Source: a virus. From it: DNA of 64,000 nt. Under the pieces are notes generated by a model. It was not told where the DNA came from. It saw only the letters and a program-made list of their open reading frames with translations, and did no database searches. Positions 37,201-43,957 of the stretch are shown here, piece after piece. The position numbers were made by a program, and so were the translations under genes. Position 1 is the stretch's first letter, and every line of letters begins with the position of its first letter. The stretch covers positions 29,253-93,252 of the IMG/VR virus record IMGVR_UViG_3300048018_000619. One strand, given 5' to 3'.

Positions 37201-37568
37201 TCTTTTATTAATAAACCACCAAACGCCTTGTCAGTACCATTTAATTCAATGATATTATCATCTAAGGTGACCGTTTCCGATTTAATAGAGGTATATGTTC
37301 CTAAGACATTCAAATCACCTTTAACGGTCATATTTGAACCTGTAAATTCTAAAGACGTTAAAACCGAAGCACTAAATTGATTTAAAGGGTCAATCCCTTC
37401 GGTTATTCCTCCACCAATTAAATCATTTAAACTTTGTGTACCGTTTATAAAGAAGTTATCCGCATAAACATTCTTCAAAGACGCTGTCGGGTTACCTAAA
37501 TTTACCGTTTGTCCTGAGGTTATATCCTCGGTCGCAATTTGTTCCCAATATATTTGTTGTAATGCCAT
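34209..37568 (-). CDS. Long tail fiber protein with coiled-coil repeats
   Basis: 1119 residues. The N-terminus (MALQQIYWEQIATEDITSGQTVNLGNPTASL) and the shared module at about 85-150 (TLDDNIIELNGTDKAFGGLLI, SGSLLWDTTTDRW) are fiber-type. About 160-405 is a long heptad-like region built from repeats of SSSINELSQSVSSSFDQVNT. The rest is glycine/serine-rich beta structure ending in PMRNSDGMFLNSTYNE. No S74 domain is seen. A late-type motif lies 17 bases upstream. It is the first gene of the fiber operon and is likely a trimeric long-fiber subunit. Confidence 0.72.
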   Translation of the reverse strand: MALQQIYWEQIATEDITSGQTVNLGNPTASLKNVYADNFFINGTQSLNDLIGGGITEGIDPLNQFSASVLTSLEFTGSNMTVKGDLNVLGTYTSIKSETVTLDDNIIELNGTDKAFGGLLIKDPTNPNLVSGSLLWDTTTDRWVGGPLGLEENIVIESELTTLSSSISSSINELSQSVSSSFDQVNTDLTDLSSSVSSSINDLSQSVSSSFDQVNTDLTDLSSSLSSSINELSSSVDSTFTLHDGRLVDLELFSSSLDATFATDQQLTDLSQSITSSIGDLSSSLDGRVVNLEDFSSSLDATFATDQQLTDLSSSLSGSISELSSSLSSSINDLSQSVSSSFDQVNNDLTDLSSSLSSSINELSQSVDSTFTLHDGRLVELETTGSDHETRIDGLELFSTSLDNTYATDQELEDISASLSDAIGNAQTDIEASNIFQQTGSYYGTSENLQISGSGLDSPDGSITGKYGVIVSKSLHAENINVGQPTSNDWGTMNGSYFNNFNENTDVSEIIRFMAGLLSSSAPDASPNTKYYNGYTKNTFNTSTDSGIGGYLPSGTTNTTLIDLIDSGFASIGGTILGSFGTFYTNSNYRHSFTSRYGGSTTVRSSNDGNLFGLGRLSSGTPTTFKVSGSFTFKKFDHNRVLLEESSSNHLIIQSGAGTTNGVTLGKIESANPELIPAGYQDGKYSGVFSPTILNAGNTIDDIGYYHISSSISIASGSSDFTTPIESNTEILYGPMPTIESGIGSTNLGVSANIDSMEQLTATSRSLSGAPYLQTATFNASGSIGGTFNKLYQNGTHGSMSGNSGQRTASVSNGRISTSNVFYDETFTDLRSSGTIPHINDKIKLNSGLSWSAGNSYGTSANQSVSISGAGFGGSRSDSESRSVHIAGTFGQPASSGSLHYYGRSQTYDGSSNTSENFTGEGRRLELNDNLLSFGGTSWDNTYNEYGILGPKDLQVRPNRLVKPGGNNGYWLTNPSNSSDYKYYVRKFSTSGTKTSMSINVGGTSLVSWDSTNNNSASVVILFESSTTNVYANARFYDPTKTLENFVGSISSNTDGTNPFGLDIDLYGNTGGSGSGGSYSLPMRNSDGMFLNSTYNEIMVLVRYKGDPTPITSLSVSFS
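36460..37090 (-). repeat. Coiled-coil coding repeats of the 1119-residue fiber
   Basis: Several near-copies of a unit encoding SSSINELSQSVSSSFDQVNT(D/N)LTDL, alternating with DGRLVxLExFSSSLDATFATDQQLTDL. The DNA copies differ mostly at third positions. Copy-number change by recombination would alter the length of the coiled-coil rod without breaking the frame. Confidence 0.65.
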
Positions 37569-37585
37569 CTAAAAGTTTACTTTAT

Positions 37586-37593
37586 TATAAATA
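37586..37593 (-). promoter_or_regulatory. Late-type promoter motif TATTTATA
   Basis: Coding strand GGTATTTATAATAAAGTAAAC, 17 bases before the ATG of the first fiber gene at 37568. Confidence 0.55.
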
Positions 37594-37616
37594 CCTGACA
37601 AATGGATCTTGGAAAC

Positions 37617-37646
37617 AAAAAGGGGAGACTTTTTTGTCCCCCCCTT
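37617..37646 (-). terminator. Rho-independent terminator after the glutaredoxin gene
   Basis: AGGGGAGAC (37621-37629) pairs with GTCCCCCCCTT (37636-37646) around a T-rich loop. On the minus strand it is followed by a T run (37617-37621). It sits five bases downstream of the glutaredoxin stop, between the redox operon and the fiber operon. Confidence 0.75.
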
Positions 37647-37650
37647 GATT

Positions 37651-37920
37651 TTATATATTTTCTTTGATTTTTTCTAACATCTCTTCTTGACTTTCCACAT
37701 TTATATCTGGCATTAGAAGTACCCCTAAACTATCTTTTTCATTCCTTATAAACACTGTGGGTAGGTTTTCTTCACCAATCTGATTTACAACTTGATCCCA
37801 TAGATATTGATTGTCGTCAACATCATACTCTTGATAACTTAAGTTTTCTTTTTTTAATATTTCTTTAAATTCATCACAATATGAACATCCCCTCATTGTA
37901 AAAACACATATTGTTGTCAT
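37651..37920 (-). CDS. Glutaredoxin
   Basis: 89 residues. The active site is MRGCSYCDEFK (C14-C17), and the later NLPTVFIRN holds the conserved cis-proline of the thioredoxin fold. Length is right for a small glutaredoxin. Phage glutaredoxins reduce ribonucleotide reductase and other disulfides during infection. Its ATG overlaps the thioredoxin stop (TAATG), so the two redox proteins are made together. The 3' end is followed by a strong terminator. Confidence 0.88.
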   Translation of the reverse strand: MTTICVFTMRGCSYCDEFKEILKKENLSYQEYDVDDNQYLWDQVVNQIGEENLPTVFIRNEKDSLGVLLMPDINVESQEEMLEKIKENI

Positions 37921-38225
37921 TACAATTTATCTAAAATGTCTGTATAGTTTGTGTCTGCCTGAGCACCCGTTAATCTACCGACTTCAATGTCTCCATCAAA
38001 GATAATTACCGTAGGTACACTTCTTATACCCAATCCTTGAGCGTATGATCTATCTTCATCCACATTAACTTTTACGAATTCTACATTTTCGTATTTTTCG
38101 TCCATATTTTCTAATCTAGGGATTAGTGACTTACATGGTCCACACCATGGTGCCCATAAATCCACTAAAACTTTCTTACCTTCTTTTTGTAGTGACAAAA
38201 TTTCTTGTCCTGTTGTATTTTTCAT
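37920..38225 (-). CDS. Thioredoxin
   Basis: 101 residues. The active site is LWAPWCGPCKSLIPRL (WCGPC) at about 27-31, and the cis-proline motif is IRSVPTVIIFDGD. It is a full-length classical thioredoxin, cytoplasmic, with no signal peptide. It donates electrons to ribonucleotide reductase and similar enzymes; in T7 host thioredoxin also serves as a DNA polymerase factor. It is coupled to the glutaredoxin gene downstream and lies two bases after the AAA ATPase stop. Confidence 0.92.
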   Translation of the reverse strand: MKNTTGQEILSLQKEGKKVLVDLWAPWCGPCKSLIPRLENMDEKYENVEFVKVNVDEDRSYAQGLGIRSVPTVIIFDGDIEVGRLTGAQADTNYTDILDKL

Positions 38226-38227
38226 AA

Positions 38228-39307
38228 TTAAAAACCTATTTTACCTTTTTGTTTAATTGTTTTATAGATATCAACATCTATATTGTATATATCGGATAAT
38301 GCCATTTCTTCTTCTGTTATAACGTCTTTAGAAAGTGATTCCAATAATTTATTACTCTCCTCTATTGATAATTTAGTAAACTTATGTTCGGCAATTAACC
38401 TTCCTTTTCTCATAAATGCATCATCAATGTTATCTCTTTTCGTGTTGAAAGTCGCCACAATTTGTATATTTAAACAATCCCCCAAGATACCATCGGTTAA
38501 GTTAAGTAGGTTAGATGTACTCTGTGACATATTGTTTGAATTCTCTCGAGTACCTAAAACTTTCTCAGCATCTTCAATTATTAGAATACTATTTTTATAT
38601 TCCATTAAGAATGGTATAATCGTTGGGTCTGTTAGTGATTCCGCCATCATAGGTGGAACAAATATGATTTGTTTTTCTTTTATTAATGAGGATAAATATT
38701 TTATATAGGTCGTTTTACCCGTACCAGGTTCACCATGTAAAAGAACAATACCCTTATCATTATCCCTATTTAACCTCTTAACTATAGTATCGTGGATTTT
38801 CTTAAAATCTTTACCATAATTAAGTTTTAAATCCGTTTTAGGTATTTTCAATTCATACTCTTCCAAATCTAAAAATCCACCGCTATGAGACTTTATTAAA
38901 GATATATTACCTTTCTTTTTTTTCGTAATATGTCTTTTTAATTTGTCTAAATTGTACTGAGACTCAATACTACCATTGTCGTGAGAATAATAAAAAGTTA
39001 GAGTAATATTTTTATTCCCTTTACCTCTTTTAGTTTTAATTAGTAATTCCTTATCATCAAAATGATATAGAGTCTCTTCAGATGTTCTCCCAATTAGGGT
39101 CCTTATACTTGTCTGGTACTCACTACTTAATTTACTCAGTATTGAAAACCCGTCCTTAGTTATGAGTTCCAAAACTCTTTCGCTGAAGGGTACCCTATAT
39201 GACTTTACTGAAGGTAATTTTTCGTATTTTAGTATGAAGATTTGTTCACTGGCAATCTCCTCACTATATGTTGATTCAAATATTGGATAATATTTAGGTA
39301 TATTCAT
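38228..39307 (-). CDS. AAA-family ATPase, BCS1-like core
   Basis: 359 residues. The Walker A motif is HGEPGTGKTT (192-199) and Walker B is ILIIEDAEK (241-247). The sensor segment is IVATFNTKRDNIDDAFMRKGRL with the arginine finger region, typical of classical AAA proteins of the BCS1 type. About 190 unrecognised residues come before the ATPase. Such proteins act as rings that remodel or unfold partners. The partner is unknown; the gene overlaps the 109-residue protein upstream by four bases. Confidence 0.8.
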   Translation of the reverse strand: MNIPKYYPIFESTYSEEIASEQIFILKYEKLPSVKSYRVPFSERVLELITKDGFSILSKLSSEYQTSIRTLIGRTSEETLYHFDDKELLIKTKRGKGNKNITLTFYYSHDNGSIESQYNLDKLKRHITKKKKGNISLIKSHSGGFLDLEEYELKIPKTDLKLNYGKDFKKIHDTIVKRLNRDNDKGIVLLHGEPGTGKTTYIKYLSSLIKEKQIIFVPPMMAESLTDPTIIPFLMEYKNSILIIEDAEKVLGTRENSNNMSQSTSNLLNLTDGILGDCLNIQIVATFNTKRDNIDDAFMRKGRLIAEHKFTKLSIEESNKLLESLSKDVITEEEMALSDIYNIDVDIYKTIKQKGKIGF

Positions 39308-39633
39308 TTAGTTTTAATTGTTTCAAGACCTCTTTCATCTATAAAGATTGTAGGTTCATAATAACTATCGTCTCTATTAGAAATTTCATTTATTTCTTCC
39401 ATAATGCCCTTCTTTAACTCCGACGACCTCATGGACTTTCTTATTTGTTCAAATTGATCCATTGATAATGTGGGGTCGTTCTTTTTTTCGAAGTTCCCCA
39501 TTGCAATCATAGTGACATTTTCTAAGAAAATTTCCACGTCTAAATCACCAACAAAATGTTCTCTCGCATTTTTATTGGTATCCAAATACTTTGTTAGTTT
39601 CGCAATATATAATAACACCTCAGCGTCTATCAT
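39304..39633 (-). CDS. Hypothetical protein coupled to AAA ATPase
   Basis: 109 residues, mostly helical, without cysteines or membrane segment (KLTKYLDTNKNAREHFVGDLDVEIFLENV, then FEQIRKSMRSSELKKGIMEEI). It overlaps the NusG-like gene upstream and the AAA gene downstream by four bases each. Because the three are coupled it may be a partner of the ATPase or of the transcription factor. No family is recognised. Confidence 0.5.
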   Translation of the reverse strand: MIDAEVLLYIAKLTKYLDTNKNAREHFVGDLDVEIFLENVTMIAMGNFEKKNDPTLSMDQFEQIRKSMRSSELKKGIMEEINEISNRDDSYYEPTIFIDERGLETIKTK

Positions 39634-40151
39634 AATTTATCTATCTGTTCTTTTGATAACGTAACTTTGGTAGGTCTACCAAAAACCTTAACATCTACAT
39701 CAACCTTATCACCATTTATAGATCTGATTTCACCATCGAAGGTGTTAAACGGTCCGTCAATAACCTTAATTGTTTCACCTATGTTGTATTGTATACTACT
39801 TACGATTTCCTGACCTTCTTGACCATTTTTTAGAACCCTTTGAATTTCCCTATCTCTGACTCTTATCGGTCTTTTGTCCCCCAAAACTTTCATGGTGTCA
39901 GGTAAGTAGGACAAGTTAGTTAGATCGTCTTCTGTTAGAAGTTCATCCGTATTAAAATATAAGTAACCTGTGTATATTACTTTTTCTCTTACGACTTTCT
40001 TTGTTTTGACCATTTTAAGTTCTTTCTCTAATGGACAAACAAATTCTTTTATTCCTCTGATGTTACCCAACTCAATATCCGAATTGAATTTATCTTTAAG
40101 TTGTCTCTCTTTACCTGGCAGTACTTTTACTAAATACCAATAACTACCCAT
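39630..40151 (-). CDS. NusG-like transcription elongation factor (NGN + KOW)
   Basis: 173 residues, close to the length of bacterial NusG. Residues 1-110 form an NGN domain (GSYWYLVKVLPGKERQLKDKF, IYTGYLYFN, SYLPDTMKVLGD). Residues 120-160 form a KOW domain (NIGETIKVIDGPFNTFDGEI). NusG binds RNA polymerase and controls pausing, termination or antitermination. A phage copy suggests the phage adjusts host polymerase, which is inferred. Upstream is the adenine methylase gene, and the start overlaps nothing. It may work with the phage sigma factor at 49565-50377. Confidence 0.82.
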   Translation of the reverse strand: MGSYWYLVKVLPGKERQLKDKFNSDIELGNIRGIKEFVCPLEKELKMVKTKKVVREKVIYTGYLYFNTDELLTEDDLTNLSYLPDTMKVLGDKRPIRVRDREIQRVLKNGQEGQEIVSSIQYNIGETIKVIDGPFNTFDGEIRSINGDKVDVDVKVFGRPTKVTLSKEQIDKL

Positions 40152-40173
40152 ACTTTATATAATAAACTATAAA

Positions 40174-41118
40174 CTACAGTTTAGGGACTAATATTTTTTT
40201 TGTTTTGTCCTTTTCATCATCCACAAGTTCAAACATACTTAGTTGTTCTCCCTCCTTGTATGATGGTTGTCCGTAGTTCATTATCAGAATTTCAATACCT
40301 GTATTTTGTGTACCGTCTTTCTTCGCTGCTGCGGATTTTTTAAAACCCTTCTTTTCCCATTTGTAATCCGTGTAAGGAAACCACGTCTGTAATAATGGAA
40401 AGTCATAATACGATAAACTGTATCTCCCTTCCGAATTTTTTAAACAGTCCGCTAATCTCTCATGGTCTGACCTATCAAAATCGTGATTCGAATAATAGTT
40501 TTCAGTTTTCCAATAAGGTGGGTCAGTATAGAAGTAAGAGGTGGGAGAATCATATTTCTCTATTACATCTTGAAAATCCATATTTTCCACGAACGTTATT
40601 TTGTCGAAGTGTTCTCTAAACTTACCATTCTTCAACTTATCCATAAATATCAAGACTTTACAACGATACTTACCTTTATAATCTGTGTAGTTTGAGGTTT
40701 CAGGTTTGGATCCTGAAAATATTTGTGTTAATACGTAAACATATTTTACTGCTGCCTCGTAATTTGGATACTCCCCTATTTCGTAGTCAGGATGAAAGAC
40801 CTCTTCTTGACATCTATTGAAGAATTCTCTACATTCGGGAGGTGTATTTTCTTCACCGACTACCTGCACATATTCGATATACTTATTTAATTCTTCATGC
40901 ATTCTATCATAGTCTAAAGAACACTTCATTAGGTTTGCGTTCAACCCATTGAAGTCATTATACACTACTGTCTTAAGATTAGGATATTTTTTAAGGTCCA
41001 TATTGAAGAACACCCAAAACATCCCTGAGAAAGGTTCAACGTATGTCTCGATGTCATTAGGAATGAACGGAACTATCCATTTCCCTATTCTGGCTTTACC
41101 TCCAATATAACTTATCAT
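40174..41118 (-). CDS. DNA adenine N6-methyltransferase (D12 class)
   Basis: 314 residues. It opens MISYIGGKARIGKWIVPFIP, the class alpha FxGxK-type SAM site. The catalytic motif is TSYFYTDPPYWKTENYY (DPPY). This D12/Dam group methylates adenine at N6, often GATC. It may protect phage DNA from host restriction. A TTG-N20-TATATTTT promoter lies 29 bases upstream. The sequence specificity is not readable; length is slightly above the E. coli Dam protein. Confidence 0.88.
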   Translation of the reverse strand: MISYIGGKARIGKWIVPFIPNDIETYVEPFSGMFWVFFNMDLKKYPNLKTVVYNDFNGLNANLMKCSLDYDRMHEELNKYIEYVQVVGEENTPPECREFFNRCQEEVFHPDYEIGEYPNYEAAVKYVYVLTQIFSGSKPETSNYTDYKGKYRCKVLIFMDKLKNGKFREHFDKITFVENMDFQDVIEKYDSPTSYFYTDPPYWKTENYYSNHDFDRSDHERLADCLKNSEGRYSLSYYDFPLLQTWFPYTDYKWEKKGFKKSAAAKKDGTQNTGIEILIMNYGQPSYKEGEQLSMFELVDDEKDKTKKILVPKL

Positions 41119-41146
41119 GTAATTTCGATGTTTCGTTTACTTATAT

Positions 41147-41177
41147 AAAATATACAGAAAAAGAATGAGTAAGTCAA
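41147..41177 (-). promoter_or_regulatory. Host-type promoter, TTG-N20-TATATTTT
   Basis: Coding strand TTGACTTAC... then 20 bases after TTG a TATATTTT box, ending 28 bases before the methylase ATG. This fits the flavobacterial TTG / TAnnTTTG pattern except for the last base. Confidence 0.55.
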
Positions 41178-41182
41178 CCTCG

Positions 41183-41935
41183 TTATCTCTTGTTTTTTAG
41201 GAATTCAAATAAATCTTCACCCAACTTCTCACCTAACTTAGAATCGCTAGGAAAATGTACGCGACCCACATTTCTACTTATGGATATTTTTTCGGCAATA
41301 TTACGATACCCCACGTCTTTAGTGACTTCAACTAATATTTCTCCAACTATTTTAGATTGAGTTGAATGACCAGATGGGTATGATGGTGATTTTGCACTTT
41401 CTAAATCCATACCACCTATCTTCATATCATTATGTTCCGCTATTTGTTGTGGTCTTGGTCTGTTAAAATGATACTTTAATTCATAAATTATACCCGCCGC
41501 ACTTTTAATAACCTCTTTAATTTGGGTTTTAGGTATTTTATGGTCCCGTTGTTCCGCATATTTTTTAAATGATTTGAATATTCGATCATATTTTTCAACG
41601 AAGTCCTTTTGTTCGGGTAGTGATGATAATGTTTTCAATTCTTCTTTTGCAATCTTAGAGTCATTACTCGGAGGATACATTTTCTTATATTTAGAAATGT
41701 CAAAGTCCTTAAACAAACCACTTTCCCTATTATAATCTATTTCTTTTTGATGTTTATCACTTATTGATTCACTGAACTTAAGGTCTTTTAGTGATTCATT
41801 TATGGTATCGGCATTCGTGTCGTTACCACATTTATGACAAATGTATAAGTCGTCACCACCTTCGGATATTTTCCAACTCCATCCGCAGCTCTCACACTTT
41901 ATTTTATCACCCTCGACTATTTCCAAAAGTTTCAT
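41183..41935 (-). CDS. Zinc ribbon fused to PAP2-type acid phosphatase
   Basis: 250 residues. The N-terminal zinc ribbon has CESC (C14, C17) and CHKC (C33, C36). Residues 150-235 hold all three PAP2/vanadium-haloperoxidase motifs: KYHFNRPRP (154-162), PSYPSGHS (184-191) and SRNVGRVHFPSD (220-231). These form a phosphatase active site using a histidine nucleophile. The motifs are complete, so catalysis is likely. Unlike most PAP2 enzymes it has no signal peptide and no membrane helices, so it should be cytoplasmic. The substrate is unknown; a phosphate-sugar or nucleotide is possible. Confidence 0.78.
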   Translation of the reverse strand: MKLLEIVEGDKIKCESCGWSWKISEGGDDLYICHKCGNDTNADTINESLKDLKFSESISDKHQKEIDYNRESGLFKDFDISKYKKMYPPSNDSKIAKEELKTLSSLPEQKDFVEKYDRIFKSFKKYAEQRDHKIPKTQIKEVIKSAAGIIYELKYHFNRPRPQQIAEHNDMKIGGMDLESAKSPSYPSGHSTQSKIVGEILVEVTKDVGYRNIAEKISISRNVGRVHFPSDSKLGEKLGEDLFEFLKNKR

Positions 41936-41936
41936 A

Positions 41937-41967
41937 TTGATAAATAGTTATAAATTACATATATTAT
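41937..41967 (+). promoter_or_regulatory. Host-type promoter on plus strand, TTG-N20-TATATTAT
   Basis: TTG at 41937-41939, 20 bases, then TATATTAT at 41960-41967. Transcription would begin at or next to the ATG of the plus-strand gene at 41972, suggesting a leaderless message. Confidence 0.45.
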
Positions 41968-41971
41968 TATT

Positions 41972-42136
41972 ATGAAGAAAAAAAAGGAATCTTGCTCAAA
42001 GTGTAAGAAAAAACAAGAAAGGGAAGAACTACTTCAAGAAGTAATCAAAGTAGAAAAAAGTATTAAAATATCCCTATTCATAGTTTTAGGTTTATCCGTG
42101 TACGGACTTTACAAAATCCTATCTCTGTTATTTTGA
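41972..42136 (+). CDS. Small membrane protein with N-terminal CxxC motif
   Basis: 54 residues, on the plus strand. The N-terminus is very basic with one CxxC (MKKKKESCSKCKKKQEREE). The C-terminus is a single hydrophobic segment (ISLFIVLGLSVYGLYKILSLLF). The basic end would stay in the cytoplasm. Four bases separate it from a TATATTAT box, and it overlaps the next gene's possible TTG start. It is one of only two plus-strand genes here. Not recognised; possibly a regulator or a holin-like peptide, but this is open. Confidence 0.5.
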   Translation: MKKKKESCSKCKKKQEREELLQEVIKVEKSIKISLFIVLGLSVYGLYKILSLLF

Positions 42137-42138
42137 GT

Positions 42139-42789
42139 ATGAAAAAGAAGAAGAAATATAAAATAATACTCTTCTGTAATAAAAAAAGAAAGAAACTCTT
42201 TTACCAAACTATTAGTCTTCCCGCAATACGTGATATGTGGTATGAGTTAAAAACCGAAAAGAAACCGAGGTATACAAAAGAGTACGGTGGTAAACGCAAC
42301 CAAAAGTTAGATTACGAACTCGCACTAATATATCCCGATAATAGATGGGCAAAGAAAAAAACAGTTGTCAAAAGAGATGAGTTCGGTAGATTGTACGAAG
42401 CGGGTGTTGATATGAAGGGTTTCAGAATGAAGGAAATAGTTCCTTATTGGCAGGAAGAGAAAATATACGATCATGATAATAAGGGACACATTAGATATCA
42501 CCAACTATTAGATTTATTGGTTGAGGTCGACGAGATTGCACAAATATTCACTCTTAATACTAAATTGTTTCTTCAAATAGAAGATAACGTTAGGATGTTC
42601 GGTAATAAGAACTTATACGACTCTGACAGATTATTTGATTTACTTAGGGAAGATTTATTAAAACATAAAAAAAAGGGTAATTTCATTTTTGTGAAAGATA
42701 TTACTACCACACAAAGAAAAACCCTATACAACTTACTTGAAAAGAAAGGTTACAAACGTACCGATCTATTTAGACACTATTCTTACTAA
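42139..42789 (+). CDS. Hypothetical basic protein on the plus strand
   Basis: 216 residues from ATG 42139. A TTG six bases earlier is possible but lies in the 54-residue gene. Contents are basic with many lysine clusters (MKKKKKYKIILF, KKRKKLFYQ), then an acidic patch (LLDLLVEVDEIAQIF) and a helical C-terminus (RKTLYNLLEKKGYKR). No catalytic motif, cysteine set or membrane segment is visible. It is the second gene of the plus-strand pair and converges on a minus-strand gene, overlapping its end by 20 bases. Function unknown. Confidence 0.55.
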   Translation: MKKKKKYKIILFCNKKRKKLFYQTISLPAIRDMWYELKTEKKPRYTKEYGGKRNQKLDYELALIYPDNRWAKKKTVVKRDEFGRLYEAGVDMKGFRMKEIVPYWQEEKIYDHDNKGHIRYHQLLDLLVEVDEIAQIFTLNTKLFLQIEDNVRMFGNKNLYDSDRLFDLLREDLLKHKKKGNFIFVKDITTTQRKTLYNLLEKKGYKRTDLFRHYSY

Positions 42790-43015
42790 ACATAAAGGAG
42801 ATGTCCCCTATTAAAATGGAAAATGTATTAGAATCAGTTTCCTCAACCTCATTACCATCAAATTTAGTTTTAATGTATTCTAATATTTTATCGTATTCTT
42901 CCTCAGTTAATTCATAAAATACCGTACCCCCATTAAAATCAAATGCGACTTTTTCTATTAGATCTGAAATAATGGCTAATTGATTTAATATGTCACCTTT
43001 TTTTTCTTTTGACAT
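42770..43015 (-). CDS. Small hypothetical protein
   Basis: 81 residues, mixed helix and strand (GGTVFYELTEEEYDKILEYI, then FSILIGDISFMFSK). It has no cysteines or membrane helix. The start overlaps the upstream stop by one base. The 3' end overlaps the convergent plus-strand gene by 20 bases. No family recognised; part of the accessory minus-strand operon. Confidence 0.45.
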   Translation of the reverse strand: MSKEKKGDILNQLAIISDLIEKVAFDFNGGTVFYELTEEEYDKILEYIKTKFDGNEVEETDSNTFSILIGDISFMFSKNSV

Positions 43016-43221
43016 TATATACCTAATATTTTACCTACTTTGGTTAGTAGGTCTTTAAATTTATTTGTTTTTTTACTTTCAGGGACTTTGAATAGATCCT
43101 CCTTCTTCGTCTTCATCAGTTGTTGAATCATTTTTTTCTTGTGTGTCTCCACTTCCAACTGATCCTTTTGAATCTCCTTCTCCAACCAATCTAATTCTTT
43201 GCGTGTCGTATTCTTGGACAT
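43015..43221 (-). CDS. Small helical protein overlapping its neighbour
   Basis: 68 residues from ATG 43221. The product is charged and helical (TTRKELDWLEKEIQKDQLEV, then FKDLLTKVGKILGI). The first 143 bases overlap the 3' part of the 166-residue gene in another frame. Small phage proteins with the same 'TxxELxWLExEI' opening are known to me as hypothetical. Its stop overlaps the next start by one base, which supports a real gene. Function unknown. Confidence 0.5.
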   Translation of the reverse strand: MSKNTTRKELDWLEKEIQKDQLEVETHKKKMIQQLMKTKKEDLFKVPESKKTNKFKDLLTKVGKILGI

Positions 43222-43579
43222 TACTTTCAAATTTTAAATTTTCGAGATCATCTAACTTACTTTCCTCAAACAATGCTCTCATTTCTCTAACTTTCTTATC
43301 GAACAACTCTCTCTTCTTTTCATCTTCAATGTTTTTTTCAACCACTTCATTTGCACATTGTAGTGCCGTGTTGTATCCATCTTGAGATGATTCACATATA
43401 AAAGAGACTAAAACATCTTTATCGTTTTTGTCTTGGACCTTTATTTTTAAGGTCTTATAAACAGAAACAATTTCTTCGTATTTCCATTTTGATGGAAGTT
43501 TTAAATCTAAACTAACATTTCCCTTAATCTCTCTTAGAGAAAAGAAATAAGGTCTTAAAGGTTTTATTATTTCGTACAC
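43079..43579 (-). CDS. Hypothetical protein with disordered acidic tail
   Basis: 166 residues from a GTG at 43579; no ATG is available and a stop precedes it directly. About residues 1-80 are strand-rich (YFFSLREIKGNVSLDLKL, KTLKIKVQDKNDKDVLVSF). The C-terminal 50 residues are disordered and rich in Ser, Gly, Asp and Glu. The last 143 bases overlap the 68-residue gene in another frame. No family recognised. The small membrane protein upstream ends six bases before this start. Confidence 0.5.
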   Translation of the reverse strand: MYEIIKPLRPYFFSLREIKGNVSLDLKLPSKWKYEEIVSVYKTLKIKVQDKNDKDVLVSFICESSQDGYNTALQCANEVVEKNIEDEKKRELFDKKVREMRALFEESKLDDLENLKFESNVQEYDTQRIRLVGEGDSKGSVGSGDTQEKNDSTTDEDEEGGSIQSP

Positions 43580-43584
43580 TTATT

Positions 43585-43764
43585 TTATGTTATTATATAT
43601 GTTATTATATATGAGATTGCGAAGTATAGAGTTACTTTCTCATATTTATTTGTTGATAATGGTTCTGCAGATGTTATAAATAATTTTACTATAAACTCAA
43701 CTATAAATCTTAGAACGAAAACTATCGATAAGACCAAAATGTATAATTCTATATTATTTATCAT
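43585..43764 (-). CDS. Small two-helix membrane protein
   Basis: 59 residues, MINNIELYILVLSIVFVLRF at the start and YFAISYIITYIIT at the end, with two hydrophobic segments around a polar turn (SAEPLSTNKYEK). It overlaps the end of the histone-like gene by 11 bases and fills an otherwise empty 170-base gap. The 3' end holds a tandem TGTTATTATATA repeat. It may be a holin-like or anti-host small membrane protein; that is speculation. Confidence 0.45.
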   Translation of the reverse strand: MINNIELYILVLSIVFVLRFIVEFIVKLFITSAEPLSTNKYEKVTLYFAISYIITYIIT

Positions 43765-43936
43765 GTCTCTTTATTTCGTCTAATATTTCTTTTCTGAATG
43801 ATGCAATAAGACTCTTTACTTCTTGAGCGTATTTTCGTGCTCTGATTGATGCAGATCTGTTACCTTTGTCGTATACCTTGTGAGTGTCAACCGACATTTT
43901 CTCTACAAGGTCCTTAATTTTTCCTAACGTTTCCAT
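43754..43936 (-). CDS. Histone H1-like DNA-associated protein
   Basis: 60 residues, opening METLGKIKDLVEKMSVDTHK. The part VYDKGNRSASIRARKYAQEVKSL matches the 'yekGNkaAgtRaRKalqElkkl' core of Bacteroidota histone H1-like (Hc1-type) small proteins. It is basic and helical, so it likely binds DNA or RNA polymerase. Its presence is a lineage hint for the host. A TTG-N20-TATATTAC promoter lies 21 bases upstream. Role in phage DNA packing or host gene silencing is inferred. Confidence 0.7.
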   Translation of the reverse strand: METLGKIKDLVEKMSVDTHKVYDKGNRSASIRARKYAQEVKSLIASFRKEILDEIKRHDK

Positions 43937-43957
43937 ACTTTATTACCGTTTCTGATA

